Assembly: GCA_049115495.1 (NCBI GenBank)
Contig: JAGDZV010000001.1
Location: 682,001-746,000 of the forward strand
Origin: JACPUW01 sp049115495
GTDB lineage: Bacteria; Bacteroidota; Bacteroidia; CAILMK01; JACPUW01
Direction: 5' to 3'
DNA length: 64,000 bases
The translations under genes were made by a program, and so were the position numbers. The notes below the pieces were generated by a model. The model saw nothing but the letters and a program-made list of their open reading frames with translations. It searched no databases and was not told the origin of the DNA. How positions within the stretch are numbered: the first letter of the stretch is position 1; each line of letters starts with the position of its first letter. Of the stretch, positions 19,831 through 28,118 are shown one piece after another.

Positions 19831-20283
19831 ATGAAAGACCTTTTCTCAATTGAAGTAACTGCTGAAACTATTCATAGAATTGAGCAATTAAAATCTAATA
19901 GTCAACCACTTTGGGGCAAAATGAATGCTGCACAAATGTTGGCACATTGCTGCGTGAGTTTTGAAATGGTATACACCAATAAGTTTCCAAAACCAGGGGC
20001 CATTAAAAAGTTTTTTTTACGCTTAATTGTTAAAAACAGCGTAACAAACGAACAGCCTTACCCTAAAAGTAGTAGAACTGCTCCTGAGTTTTTGGTTGCA
20101 GAAAAACAAGACTTCAATAGACAACAAGAGCGCTTAATTGCATTTATTAAAAAAGTTCAGAATGAAGGCCGAAAAGCGCATGAAGGCAAAGAATATCCAA
20201 ACTTTGGCAAGTTAAGCGCCAATGAGTGGAACAACCTTTACTACAAACATTTAGACCACCACCTAACTCAATTTGGTGTTTAA
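19831..20283 (+). CDS. DUF1569 family protein (DinB-like fold)
   Basis: A 150-residue protein matching DUF1569, a four-helix family related to DinB/YfiT metal-dependent proteins. Conserved features: PLWGKMNAAQMLAHCCVSFEM near residues 26-46 (the M-x-H metal-ligand region), a basic PFAM-typical KFFLR segment, and the C-terminal LSANEWNNLYYKHLDHHLTQFG with clustered His. Function unknown; DinB-like folds often bind a metal through three His. Its stop codon overlaps the next gene's start (TAATG), implying translational coupling. Confidence 0.85.
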   Translation: MKDLFSIEVTAETIHRIEQLKSNSQPLWGKMNAAQMLAHCCVSFEMVYTNKFPKPGAIKKFFLRLIVKNSVTNEQPYPKSSRTAPEFLVAEKQDFNRQQERLIAFIKKVQNEGRKAHEGKEYPNFGKLSANEWNNLYYKHLDHHLTQFGV

Positions 20284-20672
20284 TGAGCGATTTACTTGAC
20301 GATCATTTAATTGAAGACCAAAACAAGAAGTATAAGTTTAATATGAGCTTTGCACTTTTTTGGTGTGCTTTATTTTTTATTGGTGCCATTTGGCGGCTTA
20401 TGCATTGGCCGGGTGCGGGTATGATTCTTGTTGGTAGTGCTGCCGGCTTAATGGCCTACTCAATTAGTGCTGTGCTTACTTTAAAAGGCAAATCAATGGG
20501 TAATAACTTTAGTATTGCAATTGCATTTTTATTAATTATTTATTACACTTTTAAGGTAGTTCGTTTAACACGGTTCGATTTTTTGGTAGTGTATGCAATC
20601 TTTCTAGTGGCTTTTTTCACTCTTTTTCAAATTATGAAAATCAGGTGGCTCAAAAGAAATTCTTTTAGTTAA
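20283..20672 (+). CDS. Small four-helix membrane protein with GldL-like motif
   Basis: A 129-residue integral membrane protein. I take the ATG at 20283, which overlaps the previous stop as TAATG; the longer open frame from 20226 lies inside the DUF1569 gene. Four hydrophobic segments are visible (from FALFWCALFFIGAI, AGMILVGSAAGLMA, IAIAFLLIIYYTF and FLVVYAIFLVAFFTLF). The segment GAIWRLMHWPGAGMIL resembles the conserved GAxxKxMHWPGA loop of GldL, the proton-driven T9SS motor protein. The protein lacks the rest of GldL, so it is a related small membrane family of unknown role. The 3' end overlaps the convergent DUF4625 gene by 8 bp. Confidence 0.7.
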   Translation: MSDLLDDHLIEDQNKKYKFNMSFALFWCALFFIGAIWRLMHWPGAGMILVGSAAGLMAYSISAVLTLKGKSMGNNFSIAIAFLLIIYYTFKVVRLTRFDFLVVYAIFLVAFFTLFQIMKIRWLKRNSFS

Positions 20673-21474
20673 TCGTTAATTCTAATACCTCAGGGTTAGA
20701 AAGGTTATTCACCGCATCATAGCCCCAAATCTGCAAATTATACATCCTACCGCTAATCCATGTTTTTGGTATTATGTACTTGTAAGTAAAATCTTTAGAC
20801 AGAATATTCTCTGTGTCATCCACAACAAGCTCAGCTATGGTAAAAGAATTTCCGCTTGTTACATCTAGGTACTTTAAAACACACTTTGAGTTTTGCGATC
20901 CGTTCAGCGCTTTATTATCGCTCATGGTCCAACCCAAATTAAATTCAGCTTCTTTGTCAACACTCAATTTATGTATGTATGGATTATTGAGCACAAGTGT
21001 AGGAGCAACAACATCTTCTTTATTTAGCACCTTTAGGCTAAAGTATAGTGGTTCAGCTTCATTTCCGCTTACATCAAGTAAGCTAATAATTAGGTGATAC
21101 GCCCCTGCTGTAACATGCTGTGGAATAGCTTCAGATATATTTAAAATAGTTTGATTACCAGTAAAATCAAATAGCTTTTGAATATTCCAATCTGTAGTTT
21201 TTTGGGCATGGCCATGGCAATCAAAATTATCATGTATATCAAGCTTTAATTGACTCAACAAGTCATTATCCTTTAACTTAAGCCCTATTGATAAAGAATC
21301 TCCACTACTTAGAATCATTACATTATTTGTCGGGCTACCGCAAATTGTATCGTTAACTATAGTAGGTGAGTTTAGTATTTCAATTAGTGGTGGCTCCACA
21401 TCATTATCACCAGGCGTACAAGATGTAAATTGTAAAAGCCAAATGCTGGTAATTAACAGCAGCAATGATTTCAT
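20665..21474 (-). CDS. DUF4625 lipoprotein
   Basis: A 269-residue lipoprotein with lipobox LLQFTSC. The domain near residues 95-190 shows the DUF4625 signature: LDIHDNFDCHGHAQK with clustered His/Asp/Cys, then TAGAYHLIISLLDVSGNEAEP. The His-rich loop would suit metal binding. The start is set by a perfect TAnnTTTG promoter (TATTTTTG, 21486-21479, minus strand) whose last base is 4 nt from the ATG at 21474; a longer frame from 21507 begins upstream of that promoter. It is divergent from a ZnuD-like TonB receptor, and both flank one palindrome (21503-21517). This suggests joint metal-responsive control. Confidence 0.78.
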   Translation of the reverse strand: MKSLLLLITSIWLLQFTSCTPGDNDVEPPLIEILNSPTIVNDTICGSPTNNVMILSSGDSLSIGLKLKDNDLLSQLKLDIHDNFDCHGHAQKTTDWNIQKLFDFTGNQTILNISEAIPQHVTAGAYHLIISLLDVSGNEAEPLYFSLKVLNKEDVVAPTLVLNNPYIHKLSVDKEAEFNLGWTMSDNKALNGSQNSKCVLKYLDVTSGNSFTIAELVVDDTENILSKDFTYKYIIPKTWISGRMYNLQIWGYDAVNNLSNPEVLELTIN

Positions 21475-21478
21475 TAAA

Positions 21479-21486
21479 CAAAAATA
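21479..21486 (-). promoter_or_regulatory. -7 promoter of DUF4625 gene (leaderless)
   Basis: TATTTTTG on the minus strand, an exact TAnnTTTG match, with 4 nt before the ATG. It lies 16 nt from the operator-like palindrome at 21503-21517. Confidence 0.55.
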
Positions 21487-21502
21487 AAAGCAGAAACCCA
21501 AA

Positions 21503-21517
21503 TGCAACTCAGTTGCA
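21503..21517. promoter_or_regulatory. 15-bp palindromic operator, candidate Zur-type box
   Basis: TGCAACTCAGTTGCA, 7-bp perfect arms around one base. It sits between divergent leaderless promoters of a His-rich DUF4625 lipoprotein and a ZnuD-like TonB receptor. The same geometry (TGCAAC-WNW-GTTGCA) occurs at 35354-35368 before a second His-rich lipoprotein gene. Metal repression, most likely zinc, is inferred from the regulated genes and not from a known motif match. Confidence 0.6.
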
Positions 21518-21525
21518 AAAAGATT

Positions 21526-21533
21526 TACTTTTG
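21526..21533 (+). promoter_or_regulatory. -7 promoter of ZnuD-like receptor (leaderless)
   Basis: TACTTTTG, an exact TAnnTTTG match 8 nt downstream of the palindrome. Four bases (CGCC) separate it from the GTG start at 21538, the same spacing as at rlmD (42544/42549). Confidence 0.6.
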
Positions 21534-21537
21534 CGCC

Positions 21538-23868
21538 GTGATTTGGAAGTCCTTTGTTTGGCTGATTCTTTTATCTACGCCTATAAAAGTTTTGGCTCAA
21601 ATAGAAATAACTATTCTTTCTCAAAATGATGCGCCTTTGCAAGGGGCGGTAATATTATTTGACAAAGAAAAAGATGCCTATAGCAGTGGCGCCAATGGCA
21701 TTGCTGTTATTCCGAATAGTAAAGCTGGTAATCAACATTTCCAAATCAGCTATTTAGGTTATCAGAACCGCGCCATTGACACTACACTAAAGGAGAATTC
21801 AAGAGTTGTTTTTCACTTAAAACCTTCACTTTTTCAACTTGATGAAATTATGGTTGAGGAAGAACATGCAAAACACGAAGACTCAAAAAACGTGGTACAT
21901 CTTAGAAAGAGCGAGCTTATAAAAAACCAGCAAATCAGTTTTTCGCAATCGCTAAACCAAATAGCCGGGGTGCAATCTATAAACACCGGTGTTGGTGTAA
22001 GCAAACCTGTTATTCGCGGACTATCAGGCAATAGAATTGCGGTAAACCAAAGTGGCATAAGACAAGAAGGCCAGCAATGGGGGCAAGATCATGGCCTTGA
22101 AATTGATGTTTTTGATGTTGAAGAAGTTGAGCTAATTAAAGGAGCAAGTGCGCTGCAATACGGAAGCGATGCTACGGGTGGTGTGGTAAATATTCTTCCT
22201 TTTAGGTTACTGGACTCAGGCGAAACCGTGGCCAACATAAAATTCATTGGGCATAGCAATAATCAATTGTATGGTGGGTCTTTTTCATTCGGTAAAAACA
22301 TAAAAGGCTTTACCGTTTCTGCTCGTTATAGTTTACAGCAATATGGCGATTATGTTATTCCGGCAGATAGCTTTATTTACAACGGTTTTCAACTACCAGT
22401 TTACAACAACACTCTAAAAAACACCGCCGGCCAAGAGCAAAATTTTAGAATTGGAATTGGAAAAAAGACCGAAAACCAGGTCATTCGATTAAGTTATTCT
22501 CAATACCAATTAAAAGGTGGTTTCTTTTCAGGTGCGGTTGGTATTCCTACAGCATTTAGTTTGGTTGATGATGGCAATAACCGTGATTTTGACCTTCCGT
22601 ATCAAGAAGTAATGCACCAAAAAGCAACGCTAAATTATGTAAGACATATAGGCGAAAACCACTTGAGTATAGATATGGGGCTTCAACAAAATACAAGGGC
22701 CGAACATTCTTTTCCTGAATTTCATAACCTTCCAATTACTGATGATAATGCTACTTTAGGACAGTTTTTTGAATTGCAGACTTTTACGGCGAACGCCCAT
22801 TACGATTATGAATTAAAAGAGAATATTGCGCAAGTAATTGGTGCAAGTTTTCAAAAACAGGTGAATTCTATTGATGGATTCGATTATCTGCTCCCTAATT
22901 TTAATCTTGATAGAGTAGGCGCTTTTTGGCTAAGCGAATTTGAAAGAGAAAGTAATACCAAGTATAATGCCGCACTAAGGTTTGACTATGGGCAAAACCA
23001 AGTGCAAGAGAATGTTAGATTTTTATTCAACAACCAAAATGAGATTCTTGATAGCTTAAACTTTGAAGCCATTAACAAGCAATTTGCCAACTGGTCGGCA
23101 TCTCTTGGTTTTTTTACCCAAGCAAGTAAAAAATCAATTTTTAAAGGAAACCTCAGCCGCAGTTTTAGAATCCCCTACCCTAACGAAAGCTCTTCAAACG
23201 GAATACACCATGGTACTTTTAGGCATGAGCAAGGTAATTCTACTCTTGCGCAAGAAATTGGCTATCACCTTGACCTTACTTACCTATACACCAACACTAG
23301 GTTTCAATTTGAAGCGGCCGGATTTGCTTCTGTTTACAATGGTTTTATTTACTTATCGCCTAGCGCAAAATTCTCTTATTTGCCTGAAGCGGGTCAGATT
23401 TATGAATACGTGCAAAACAATGCTTTTTTGGCGGGAACCGAAATTAGCTATCAATTTGATATTAGTGAAAAGTGGGAGTTGAATCAAGCTGCGGAGTTTG
23501 TTTACAGCCATAACCTAGAAACCGGATTGGCCTTGCCTTTTAGCCCGCCATTTATGCTCAACAGCACTATTGAGTGGCATACCCACTACAATGAGCATAA
23601 AAGCACCATTAGAATATCAGCAAATGCTGAATATGCTGCCACTCAAAACTTGGTTGACAGAAATGAGAGAACTACACCAGGTTACTTAATTGGTAATTTG
23701 TTTGTTGGTGGAAACCTTTTTGCAGGGCAAAAAAATATAAGTTGGCAACTCCGCTGCAATAACATTACAAACACCGCCTATCTTAACCATTTGAGCCGAT
23801 ACAGAATTCTAAATCTACCCGAGCAGGGCAGAAACATTATTTTGAGTATTGAAGTGCCTTTGATTTAA
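21538..23868 (+). CDS. TonB-dependent outer-membrane receptor, ZnuD/CirA-like
   Basis: A ~776-residue TonB-dependent receptor. I start it at GTG 21538, giving signal peptide MIWKSFVWLILLSTPIKVLAQ (shown in two parts: MIWKSFVWLILL, STPIKVLAQ). The ATG at 21502 lies upstream of the promoter. Next come a carboxypeptidase-regulatory-like beta-sandwich (~22-100), a plug domain (~120-225) with PVIRGLSGNRIAV, DHGLEID and IKGASALQYGSDATGGVVN, and a 22-strand barrel. The plug motifs and the later NGIHHGTFRHEQGN loop resemble ZnuD-type zinc receptors. Pairing with the DUF4625 lipoprotein and a shared palindrome supports metal, probably zinc, uptake. Substrate remains an inference; the TonB-receptor identity is certain. 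Confidence 0.88.
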   Translation: MIWKSFVWLILLSTPIKVLAQIEITILSQNDAPLQGAVILFDKEKDAYSSGANGIAVIPNSKAGNQHFQISYLGYQNRAIDTTLKENSRVVFHLKPSLFQLDEIMVEEEHAKHEDSKNVVHLRKSELIKNQQISFSQSLNQIAGVQSINTGVGVSKPVIRGLSGNRIAVNQSGIRQEGQQWGQDHGLEIDVFDVEEVELIKGASALQYGSDATGGVVNILPFRLLDSGETVANIKFIGHSNNQLYGGSFSFGKNIKGFTVSARYSLQQYGDYVIPADSFIYNGFQLPVYNNTLKNTAGQEQNFRIGIGKKTENQVIRLSYSQYQLKGGFFSGAVGIPTAFSLVDDGNNRDFDLPYQEVMHQKATLNYVRHIGENHLSIDMGLQQNTRAEHSFPEFHNLPITDDNATLGQFFELQTFTANAHYDYELKENIAQVIGASFQKQVNSIDGFDYLLPNFNLDRVGAFWLSEFERESNTKYNAALRFDYGQNQVQENVRFLFNNQNEILDSLNFEAINKQFANWSASLGFFTQASKKSIFKGNLSRSFRIPYPNESSSNGIHHGTFRHEQGNSTLAQEIGYHLDLTYLYTNTRFQFEAAGFASVYNGFIYLSPSAKFSYLPEAGQIYEYVQNNAFLAGTEISYQFDISEKWELNQAAEFVYSHNLETGLALPFSPPFMLNSTIEWHTHYNEHKSTIRISANAEYAATQNLVDRNERTTPGYLIGNLFVGGNLFAGQKNISWQLRCNNITNTAYLNHLSRYRILNLPEQGRNIILSIEVPLI

Positions 23869-23990
23869 TGATGATTAAGAGACATCTATAGCTAAAAAGA
23901 GTCTACAAAAAACAATAACCCGTTATAAACCAAAAATTTAGATGCATAGCTTTGCATTGATGTTTTGGTATTAATCTAAACCATTATTTG

Positions 23991-25250
23991 TTAATCATTT
24001 AAGTTCATTAACGTGTACCCTCCATCTTTTTGGTTGTAAATACAATATAGTTTTCCTTTTAAGGCAAAAACTTTGGGATAGTTTGGCATGATTGAAGTAA
24101 AATTTATGTTACCCACTGGCAACCAAGATGTACCACTGAATTTATAAACTGACGCTTTGGCTTGATATACACTGCCATTAGCGGGTGCAATTCTTGCACT
24201 TATGTAGTGTTCACCATTAAATGTGTGAGACCAATAATGCGTAAGGTTATCAGGAAGGCCGTTTGTTGGCAAAATCTCCCAAATTCCATTATTCAAGGTT
24301 CTGATTTCATATTTGCCGAATTTTTCACCTTCGGCTCTTGCGTTGCCTGTAAGCAACATATAGTTTTCACCATCTCCTGTAAAAGAAACATTACTGTTTG
24401 TGGCTTTAGTAATTGGAAAACCACCTAAATCAATTAGTTCCCCGTTTGAATCAACCTGCTTAATGCGGGGTCCAGTATTATCATGACCATAATCTTGGAA
24501 ACTATAGTAGAATTTGTTCTCAATTATTTGCCCGTTTTGCCCTGAAATACCCCCTTTTGATCCGTTTTCAGTATTGGCTGAACCCCATTTTTCATTTTCG
24601 TATTTGAGCATCTTTAAATATGGGTCGCCATAGATAAGGTATAATGGGCCTCCTGTAATTCCTCCTAACTCAACATGTGTTAAGCCATTTCCTTTTTTTG
24701 CTGAGTAAAACGCTTTGGTGAAGCCATATGGGGCAAACACTTTCCACATGTTATTTTCTGAATCCAATTCATAAATAATAATATGGGTTACAGGATTTCC
24801 TCCATTGTTCGATTCTGATTTTTGTGCTGCAAGCAATAGTTTTCCATTCCATTTAGTAAGGCTTGTCGGTTTCTCGTCAAGCGGTATTTCGGGCATCCGA
24901 GATAAACCTTCAGTTGTAATTTCATAAATTAGGCTTTCACAGCTTTTCTTCTTATTGAGTTTATTATTGGTTTTATCATAATTAAATTCAACTATGCAAC
25001 CGCTTGCAGGAATCATGAATACCTGCTCTTCAAGAAAGAATAGCTCAAAATCTTCTTTTAATTTAGCCCCTTGTATTTGAGGTTCAACTGCGGTCCAATA
25101 AGTTTTCCGAATTTCAGTAGCAGTAGTTGAATTTGAACCGATATTGCTATTAACTGGCACTTTAGTAGCACATCCTGTTAGAAGTGACATACTAAAAATA
25201 AATAACGCTGATTTCATCAAATTTTTAGATTTACTCAATTCAGTTTTCAT
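23991..25250 (-). CDS. Lipoprotein with probable beta-propeller, unknown function
   Basis: A 419-residue lipoprotein; lipobox LLTGC follows a hydrophobic segment (SALFIFSMS). An internal ATG at 25217 gives a more compact signal peptide and may be the true start. The body is beta-rich with spaced W/G residues (SLTKWNGKLLLAA, EVGKYEIRTLNNG-like strands, TSWLPVGNI, VFALKGKLYCIYN), suggesting a kelch- or sialidase-like propeller. No catalytic motif was recognised. It is monocistronic and lies at the left border of the accessory cassette-like region, whose first attC-like repeat begins ~40 bp upstream of its start. Confidence 0.6.
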   Translation of the reverse strand: MKTELSKSKNLMKSALFIFSMSLLTGCATKVPVNSNIGSNSTTATEIRKTYWTAVEPQIQGAKLKEDFELFFLEEQVFMIPASGCIVEFNYDKTNNKLNKKKSCESLIYEITTEGLSRMPEIPLDEKPTSLTKWNGKLLLAAQKSESNNGGNPVTHIIIYELDSENNMWKVFAPYGFTKAFYSAKKGNGLTHVELGGITGGPLYLIYGDPYLKMLKYENEKWGSANTENGSKGGISGQNGQIIENKFYYSFQDYGHDNTGPRIKQVDSNGELIDLGGFPITKATNSNVSFTGDGENYMLLTGNARAEGEKFGKYEIRTLNNGIWEILPTNGLPDNLTHYWSHTFNGEHYISARIAPANGSVYQAKASVYKFSGTSWLPVGNINFTSIMPNYPKVFALKGKLYCIYNQKDGGYTLMNLND

Positions 25251-25288
25251 TCCAATTGGTTTACTCCAGTGCCTATTTGTGCTTATTG

Positions 25289-25430
25289 CGCTAAACTAAG
25301 GTTTAATGTCTTGAAATTTAGGGCTTTTAGGAGTAAGTTTCTATCTACCAGATAGAGAAAGTGCTACGAGAAGCGAACTGCGCCAAACCACAGAACCGCC
25401 CTATACTTTAGCTTGCTGATTTATGATGTT
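25289..25430 (-). repeat. attC-like imperfect inverted repeat 1
   Basis: It lies just downstream of the minus-strand gene ending at 25436. CTTGAAATTTAGGG pairs imperfectly with CCCTATACTTTAGCTTG. The central block CTACGAGAAGCGAACTGCG and AACCGCCCTATA are shared with the repeat at 31048-31176 (CTGCGAGAAGCGAACTGCG, AACCGCCCTATA). The outer core is degenerate compared with the other sites. Confidence 0.5.
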
Positions 25431-25435
25431 TTATC

Positions 25436-25939
25436 TTATTTGATTTTGTCGTTTTGAATGAAATAACCAAGAAAGTCAACATTTTTTCTCGGGTCGACAA
25501 ATTCGTCGTTATAGTATTTGAATAACATATTGGGATATCCGAGTGATATTTCAATTGATTTTTCATGTCTATCAACAATACAAGTTATCCAGTTACAAGA
25601 ATGTGATGAAATTGGTAGAACCGTCCACGATCCAAAAATGCTCCTTCCATCAATTCCAAATACAATAGGTCTTGGATAAATGCCTGTTCTGAATGAGTCA
25701 AATTTATCCATACCTGAGTCGGTTAGATAGATTGTAAAATCGCTTGTGTCAAGATATTTTATATCTTCAAGATTAAACACTACGGAGTCCCTATAACTAT
25801 TTGGGTGATACTCGAAGTCGTCGCGTCTAAAATTGTCCAAGTTCCAGAAAGAATCATGAGGTATGCCAATCGTAAGTTCTTGTCCGAAAACGATTAAGCC
25901 AATAAAGTTAAAAATGCAAATAAGAGTTAGTCTTTTCAT
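25436..25939 (-). CDS. Secreted protein of unknown function (cassette gene)
   Basis: A 167-residue protein with an N-terminal signal peptide (KRLTLICIFNFIGLIVFGQ). The start is set at ATG 25939 because the six extra upstream codons run into the adjacent attC-like repeat. No family was recognised. The mature part is acidic and aromatic, with motifs such as SFWNLDNFRRDDFEYHP and FGIDGRSIFGSWTVLP, and has two Cys (HSCNWITC) that could form a disulfide. It is bracketed by attC-like repeats, as expected of a gene cassette. Confidence 0.5.
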   Translation of the reverse strand: MKRLTLICIFNFIGLIVFGQELTIGIPHDSFWNLDNFRRDDFEYHPNSYRDSVVFNLEDIKYLDTSDFTIYLTDSGMDKFDSFRTGIYPRPIVFGIDGRSIFGSWTVLPISSHSCNWITCIVDRHEKSIEISLGYPNMLFKYYNDEFVDPRKNVDFLGYFIQNDKIK

Positions 25940-25953
25940 TCTGTAAATAGCAT

Positions 25954-26086
25954 ACAACGGTCTCTCTCGGCTATGAGTAGTTGCGTGGTTTAGCTGTTAA
26001 CTTTGTAAGTACACACCAAGCTGAAAATCTGCGAGGATTTTCAGAAGTAGGCGAGAACAAGCAATTACTTATAGCCATTGCTGTGT
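25954..26086 (-). repeat. attC-like imperfect inverted repeat 2
   Basis: The plus strand reads ACAACGG ... GGCTATGAGTAGTTGC at one end and GCAATTACTTATAGCC ... CTGTGT at the other. The inner arms pair over ~14 bases (GGCTATgAGTAgTTGC with GCAAtTACTtATAGCC), and the ends resemble ACAAC/GTTGT cores. It begins 9 nt after the stop of the TPR gene on the minus strand, the position expected for an attC site. Confidence 0.6.
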
Positions 26087-26095
26087 TTAGTGTTT

Positions 26096-26674
26096 TTAAT
26101 TCAGTTCGTTATATTTCGGTCGTTTTCTCCTTCCTGTCGCAACCGCATTTATCAAAGAGTGAACATTTTTATTTATTTCATCATTTGGTTCCATTTCCAT
26201 TGCTTTTTGAATATAGGTTTTAGCTTCGTCATCATATCCTAAAACCATTAAATTCACAGCGTGATTACAATAAAGTCCAGCGTCATTTGATTCACGTTTA
26301 ATTGCTTCTTGAGAGTATTCTGCAGCAAGTTTTACATTCCCAGAGTCCATTGCGGAAATCGAAGCTTCTCTGGGTAAATCAGGATTTGTCTTTTCTTCAT
26401 CAACTGCTTTTTCGAAGTGCACCAAAGCTTTTTCATTTTCAGAAATTGCTTGATAAACTTTAGCAATTAACCAATTTGTCTGCCAATGATTTGGAATCAT
26501 AGATAAACATTCAGAATAATGTTTGATTGCCTTTTTAGCCTTTCTTTTATTCCAAAATCCAAGTTTTGAATTTCCTTGCCTTTTTATTATTGTCAAACCA
26601 TTAGCCAATTCATTTCCTTTCTCAAAATTTGAGTTGAAAATCGGGATTTTATCTTCTGGTAATTCGTATTCCAT
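26096..26674 (-). CDS. Tetratricopeptide-repeat protein (cassette gene)
   Basis: A 192-residue cytoplasmic protein with tandem TPR helices (~60-180). KKAIKHYSECLSMIPNHWQTNW, AKVYQAISENEKALVHFEKAV, KLAAEYSQEAIKRESNDAG and DDEAKTYIQKAMEMEPND (quoted in part) show the A-x-x-x-Y/F and P-N spacing of the repeat. TPRs mediate protein-protein contacts; the partner is unknown. No signal peptide. An attC-like repeat immediately follows the stop and another precedes the start, so it occupies one cassette-like unit. Confidence 0.75.
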   Translation of the reverse strand: MEYELPEDKIPIFNSNFEKGNELANGLTIIKRQGNSKLGFWNKRKAKKAIKHYSECLSMIPNHWQTNWLIAKVYQAISENEKALVHFEKAVDEEKTNPDLPREASISAMDSGNVKLAAEYSQEAIKRESNDAGLYCNHAVNLMVLGYDDEAKTYIQKAMEMEPNDEINKNVHSLINAVATGRRKRPKYNELN

Positions 26675-26692
26675 TCGGTTTTTACATTAAAC

Positions 26693-26820
26693 ACAACGGT
26701 TCTGGCTAAGAAACGTGCGGCTTTCATACCGTGAATTTCATCGCCAAGATGAATTTGGTTTTGAAAGATACAATGTGAATGTTTACCAGTCACGGAGCAT
26801 GTTTGCTTAGCCTATGTTGT
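26693..26820 (-). repeat. attC-like imperfect inverted repeat 3
   Basis: This is the clearest member. The plus strand begins ACAACGGTTCTGGCTAAG-AAAC-GTGC and ends GCATGTTTGCTTAGCC-TAT-GTTGT. The terminal ACAAC/GTTGT and internal GGCTAAG/CTTAGCC pair perfectly, with a ~75-base unpaired middle. It starts 18 bp downstream of the stop of the gene ending at 26838 (minus strand). Confidence 0.65.
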
Positions 26821-26837
26821 GGCCAGTTTTTTCTTTT

Positions 26838-27320
26838 TTATTTCGGTTCTATTCCAACGCCCTTTTTAAATAGTACACAAAAGTTCTCGTCAGCAGTACC
26901 ATAATATTTTTCAAAATTGTTTAGCTCATTTAGGTACTGTTCAAGTTCTTGGTTGGTTAAAGTACTTTTCTGTTTTAAACTGTCGTACTTGAAAGGAAAG
27001 TTCTCTTTGTTTGGATTTGGTGTGTGTAAAAACAAAGCGTCACTCTCACTGTCGTAGTCAAGTATCACAGCGTAAAGTTGAAATTCCTTTTTGAGTTTTT
27101 CTGTCTCTGTTTCAAGAAGCTCAAAGTGACGAAATAGTTTGTCCAAATGCGGTTTTCGCTTTTTGAAACTATTGTTTCCAAATCCTTTCCAGTCAAAGTG
27201 CAAATGCCAGTTGTCAAACCACGCGTTTGGGTCATCGAGATCGAACCAAGTTGCCTTTTCTAGGTCGTTCTCGGTTTCGAGTCTTTGGTAGTACTTTTTA
27301 AGTCCGCGTTGTTTCTTCAT
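26838..27320 (-). CDS. Hypothetical protein with WFDxWHxHxDWxGxGN motif (cassette gene)
   Basis: A 160-residue soluble protein, start taken at ATG 27320; GTG 27335 is possible but lies in the adjacent repeat. Notable motifs are AWFDNWHLHFDWKGFGNNS near residues 30-50 and DALFLHTPNPNKENFPF near 105-120. Both look like conserved active- or binding-site clusters (W, H, D rich), and I recall similar unannotated proteins in mobile gene sets. No named family can be given. It sits between an attC-like repeat and the partial repeat at 27335-27392. Confidence 0.5.
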   Translation of the reverse strand: MKKQRGLKKYYQRLETENDLEKATWFDLDDPNAWFDNWHLHFDWKGFGNNSFKKRKPHLDKLFRHFELLETETEKLKKEFQLYAVILDYDSESDALFLHTPNPNKENFPFKYDSLKQKSTLTNQELEQYLNELNNFEKYYGTADENFCVLFKKGVGIEPK

Positions 27321-27334
27321 CTTTAAATTGGCCA

Positions 27335-27392
27335 CAACTTATTTATATCCGTATAAAAGTAACGTTTATCCCATTAAACATTAGGGATAAAC
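27335..27392. repeat. Partial copy of a ~82-bp dispersed hairpin repeat
   Basis: CAACTTATTTATATCCGTAT then AAAAGTAACG matches the first ~28 bases of the repeats at 32729 and 34722. The following hairpin differs in sequence (TTTATCCC ... GGGATAAA) but keeps the same position. It abuts GGCCACAAC, a core-like end of an attC-like site. Confidence 0.6.
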
Positions 27393-27397
27393 CCAAC

Positions 27398-28107
27398 GCT
27401 GGTGCGAGCTTGTAGCTCGTATCCCACGAATCTCTTTGGAAAAAAACTTCATTATCCAAGAATTTCAACATCAACGGGTACTTTGTTTCCGAAATAATCA
27501 TTAGCGCTGCTAAATTGCCAATGCTCTGGTTCTAGTACAAATCCGGCTTCAACAGGGTTGTTGTGGATGCAATTAATTTTTTGGTCGATTACTTTTTTGC
27601 TCCAAAGTTCAATGGATTTGTCATGTTGTTGCCAAAGCTGATACTCTTTTACGTTCGAGTTTTTGCTTCCGGCTCGCTTCATCATCCATAGTATCCATCC
27701 TTTTCGGCTTTCTTGTGTGTTATCTGAAATGCATTTTCTTAGCCTTTTCGAGGAAAACATTTATAGTTTTTTGAGCATTTTAAATGGATTTTCAGCCCTA
27801 TCAGAAAATATTAAATGGACATGACTTGGCATGATACAATACGAAAATAGAACCATGCTCTTATTGTTTGGGCAATGGTTAAGGCTTTCAGCAACTAGTT
27901 CAAAATATTGTTGTCTAACAAAAACATCAATCCAATAAACACAGGCAAAACTTACAAAGTAAATACCCTTGAGATCGTGCATTTTGTATTTTCTACTCAC
28001 AATTGCAATTCAGGAAACTGCTTTAAATCATTATCGCGGCCCTGCATGGTGTTGGCATCCCGAAAATCGGGACGCCAGCGGTTTATGTACTAGCGCTAGC
28101 GAGGGTA
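27398..28107 (-). mobile_element. RAYT element with REP-like ends inserted in the cassette array
   Basis: The low-coordinate end holds a hairpin (GCGAGCTTGTAGCTCG, 27412-27427). The high-coordinate end holds two (GGCATCCCGA-AAA-TCGGGACGCC, 28053-28075, and CTAGCGCTAG). Between them lies a Y1-type transposase frame. REP-associated tyrosine transposases mobilise such short hairpins. The exact boundaries are estimates based on the related relic at 1333-1577. Confidence 0.6.
27452..28000 (-). pseudogene. REP-associated tyrosine transposase (RAYT), inactivated
   Basis: This reads as one continuous frame of ~182 codons interrupted by a single in-frame TAA at 27763-27761 (… K-K-L-stop-M-F-S-S-K-R …). 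The N-terminal half has the Y1/HUH metal motif in CIMPSHVHLIF. The C-terminal half has ESRKGWILWMMKRAG, YQLWQQHDKSIEL and INCIHNNPVEAGFV. In related proteins the last motif reads YIHNNP, and that Tyr is the expected nucleophile; here it is Cys (TGC). So there are two independent lesions, a nonsense codon and loss of the catalytic Tyr. An annotator might call two separate small genes; they are halves of one dead transposase. Confidence 0.8.
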
Positions 28108-28118
28108 AATAGTTTTTA

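Noticed and set aside
27452..27760. Independent small gene separate from 27761-28000
   Set aside because: Both share one reading frame separated by a single TAA, and both halves match one transposase family.
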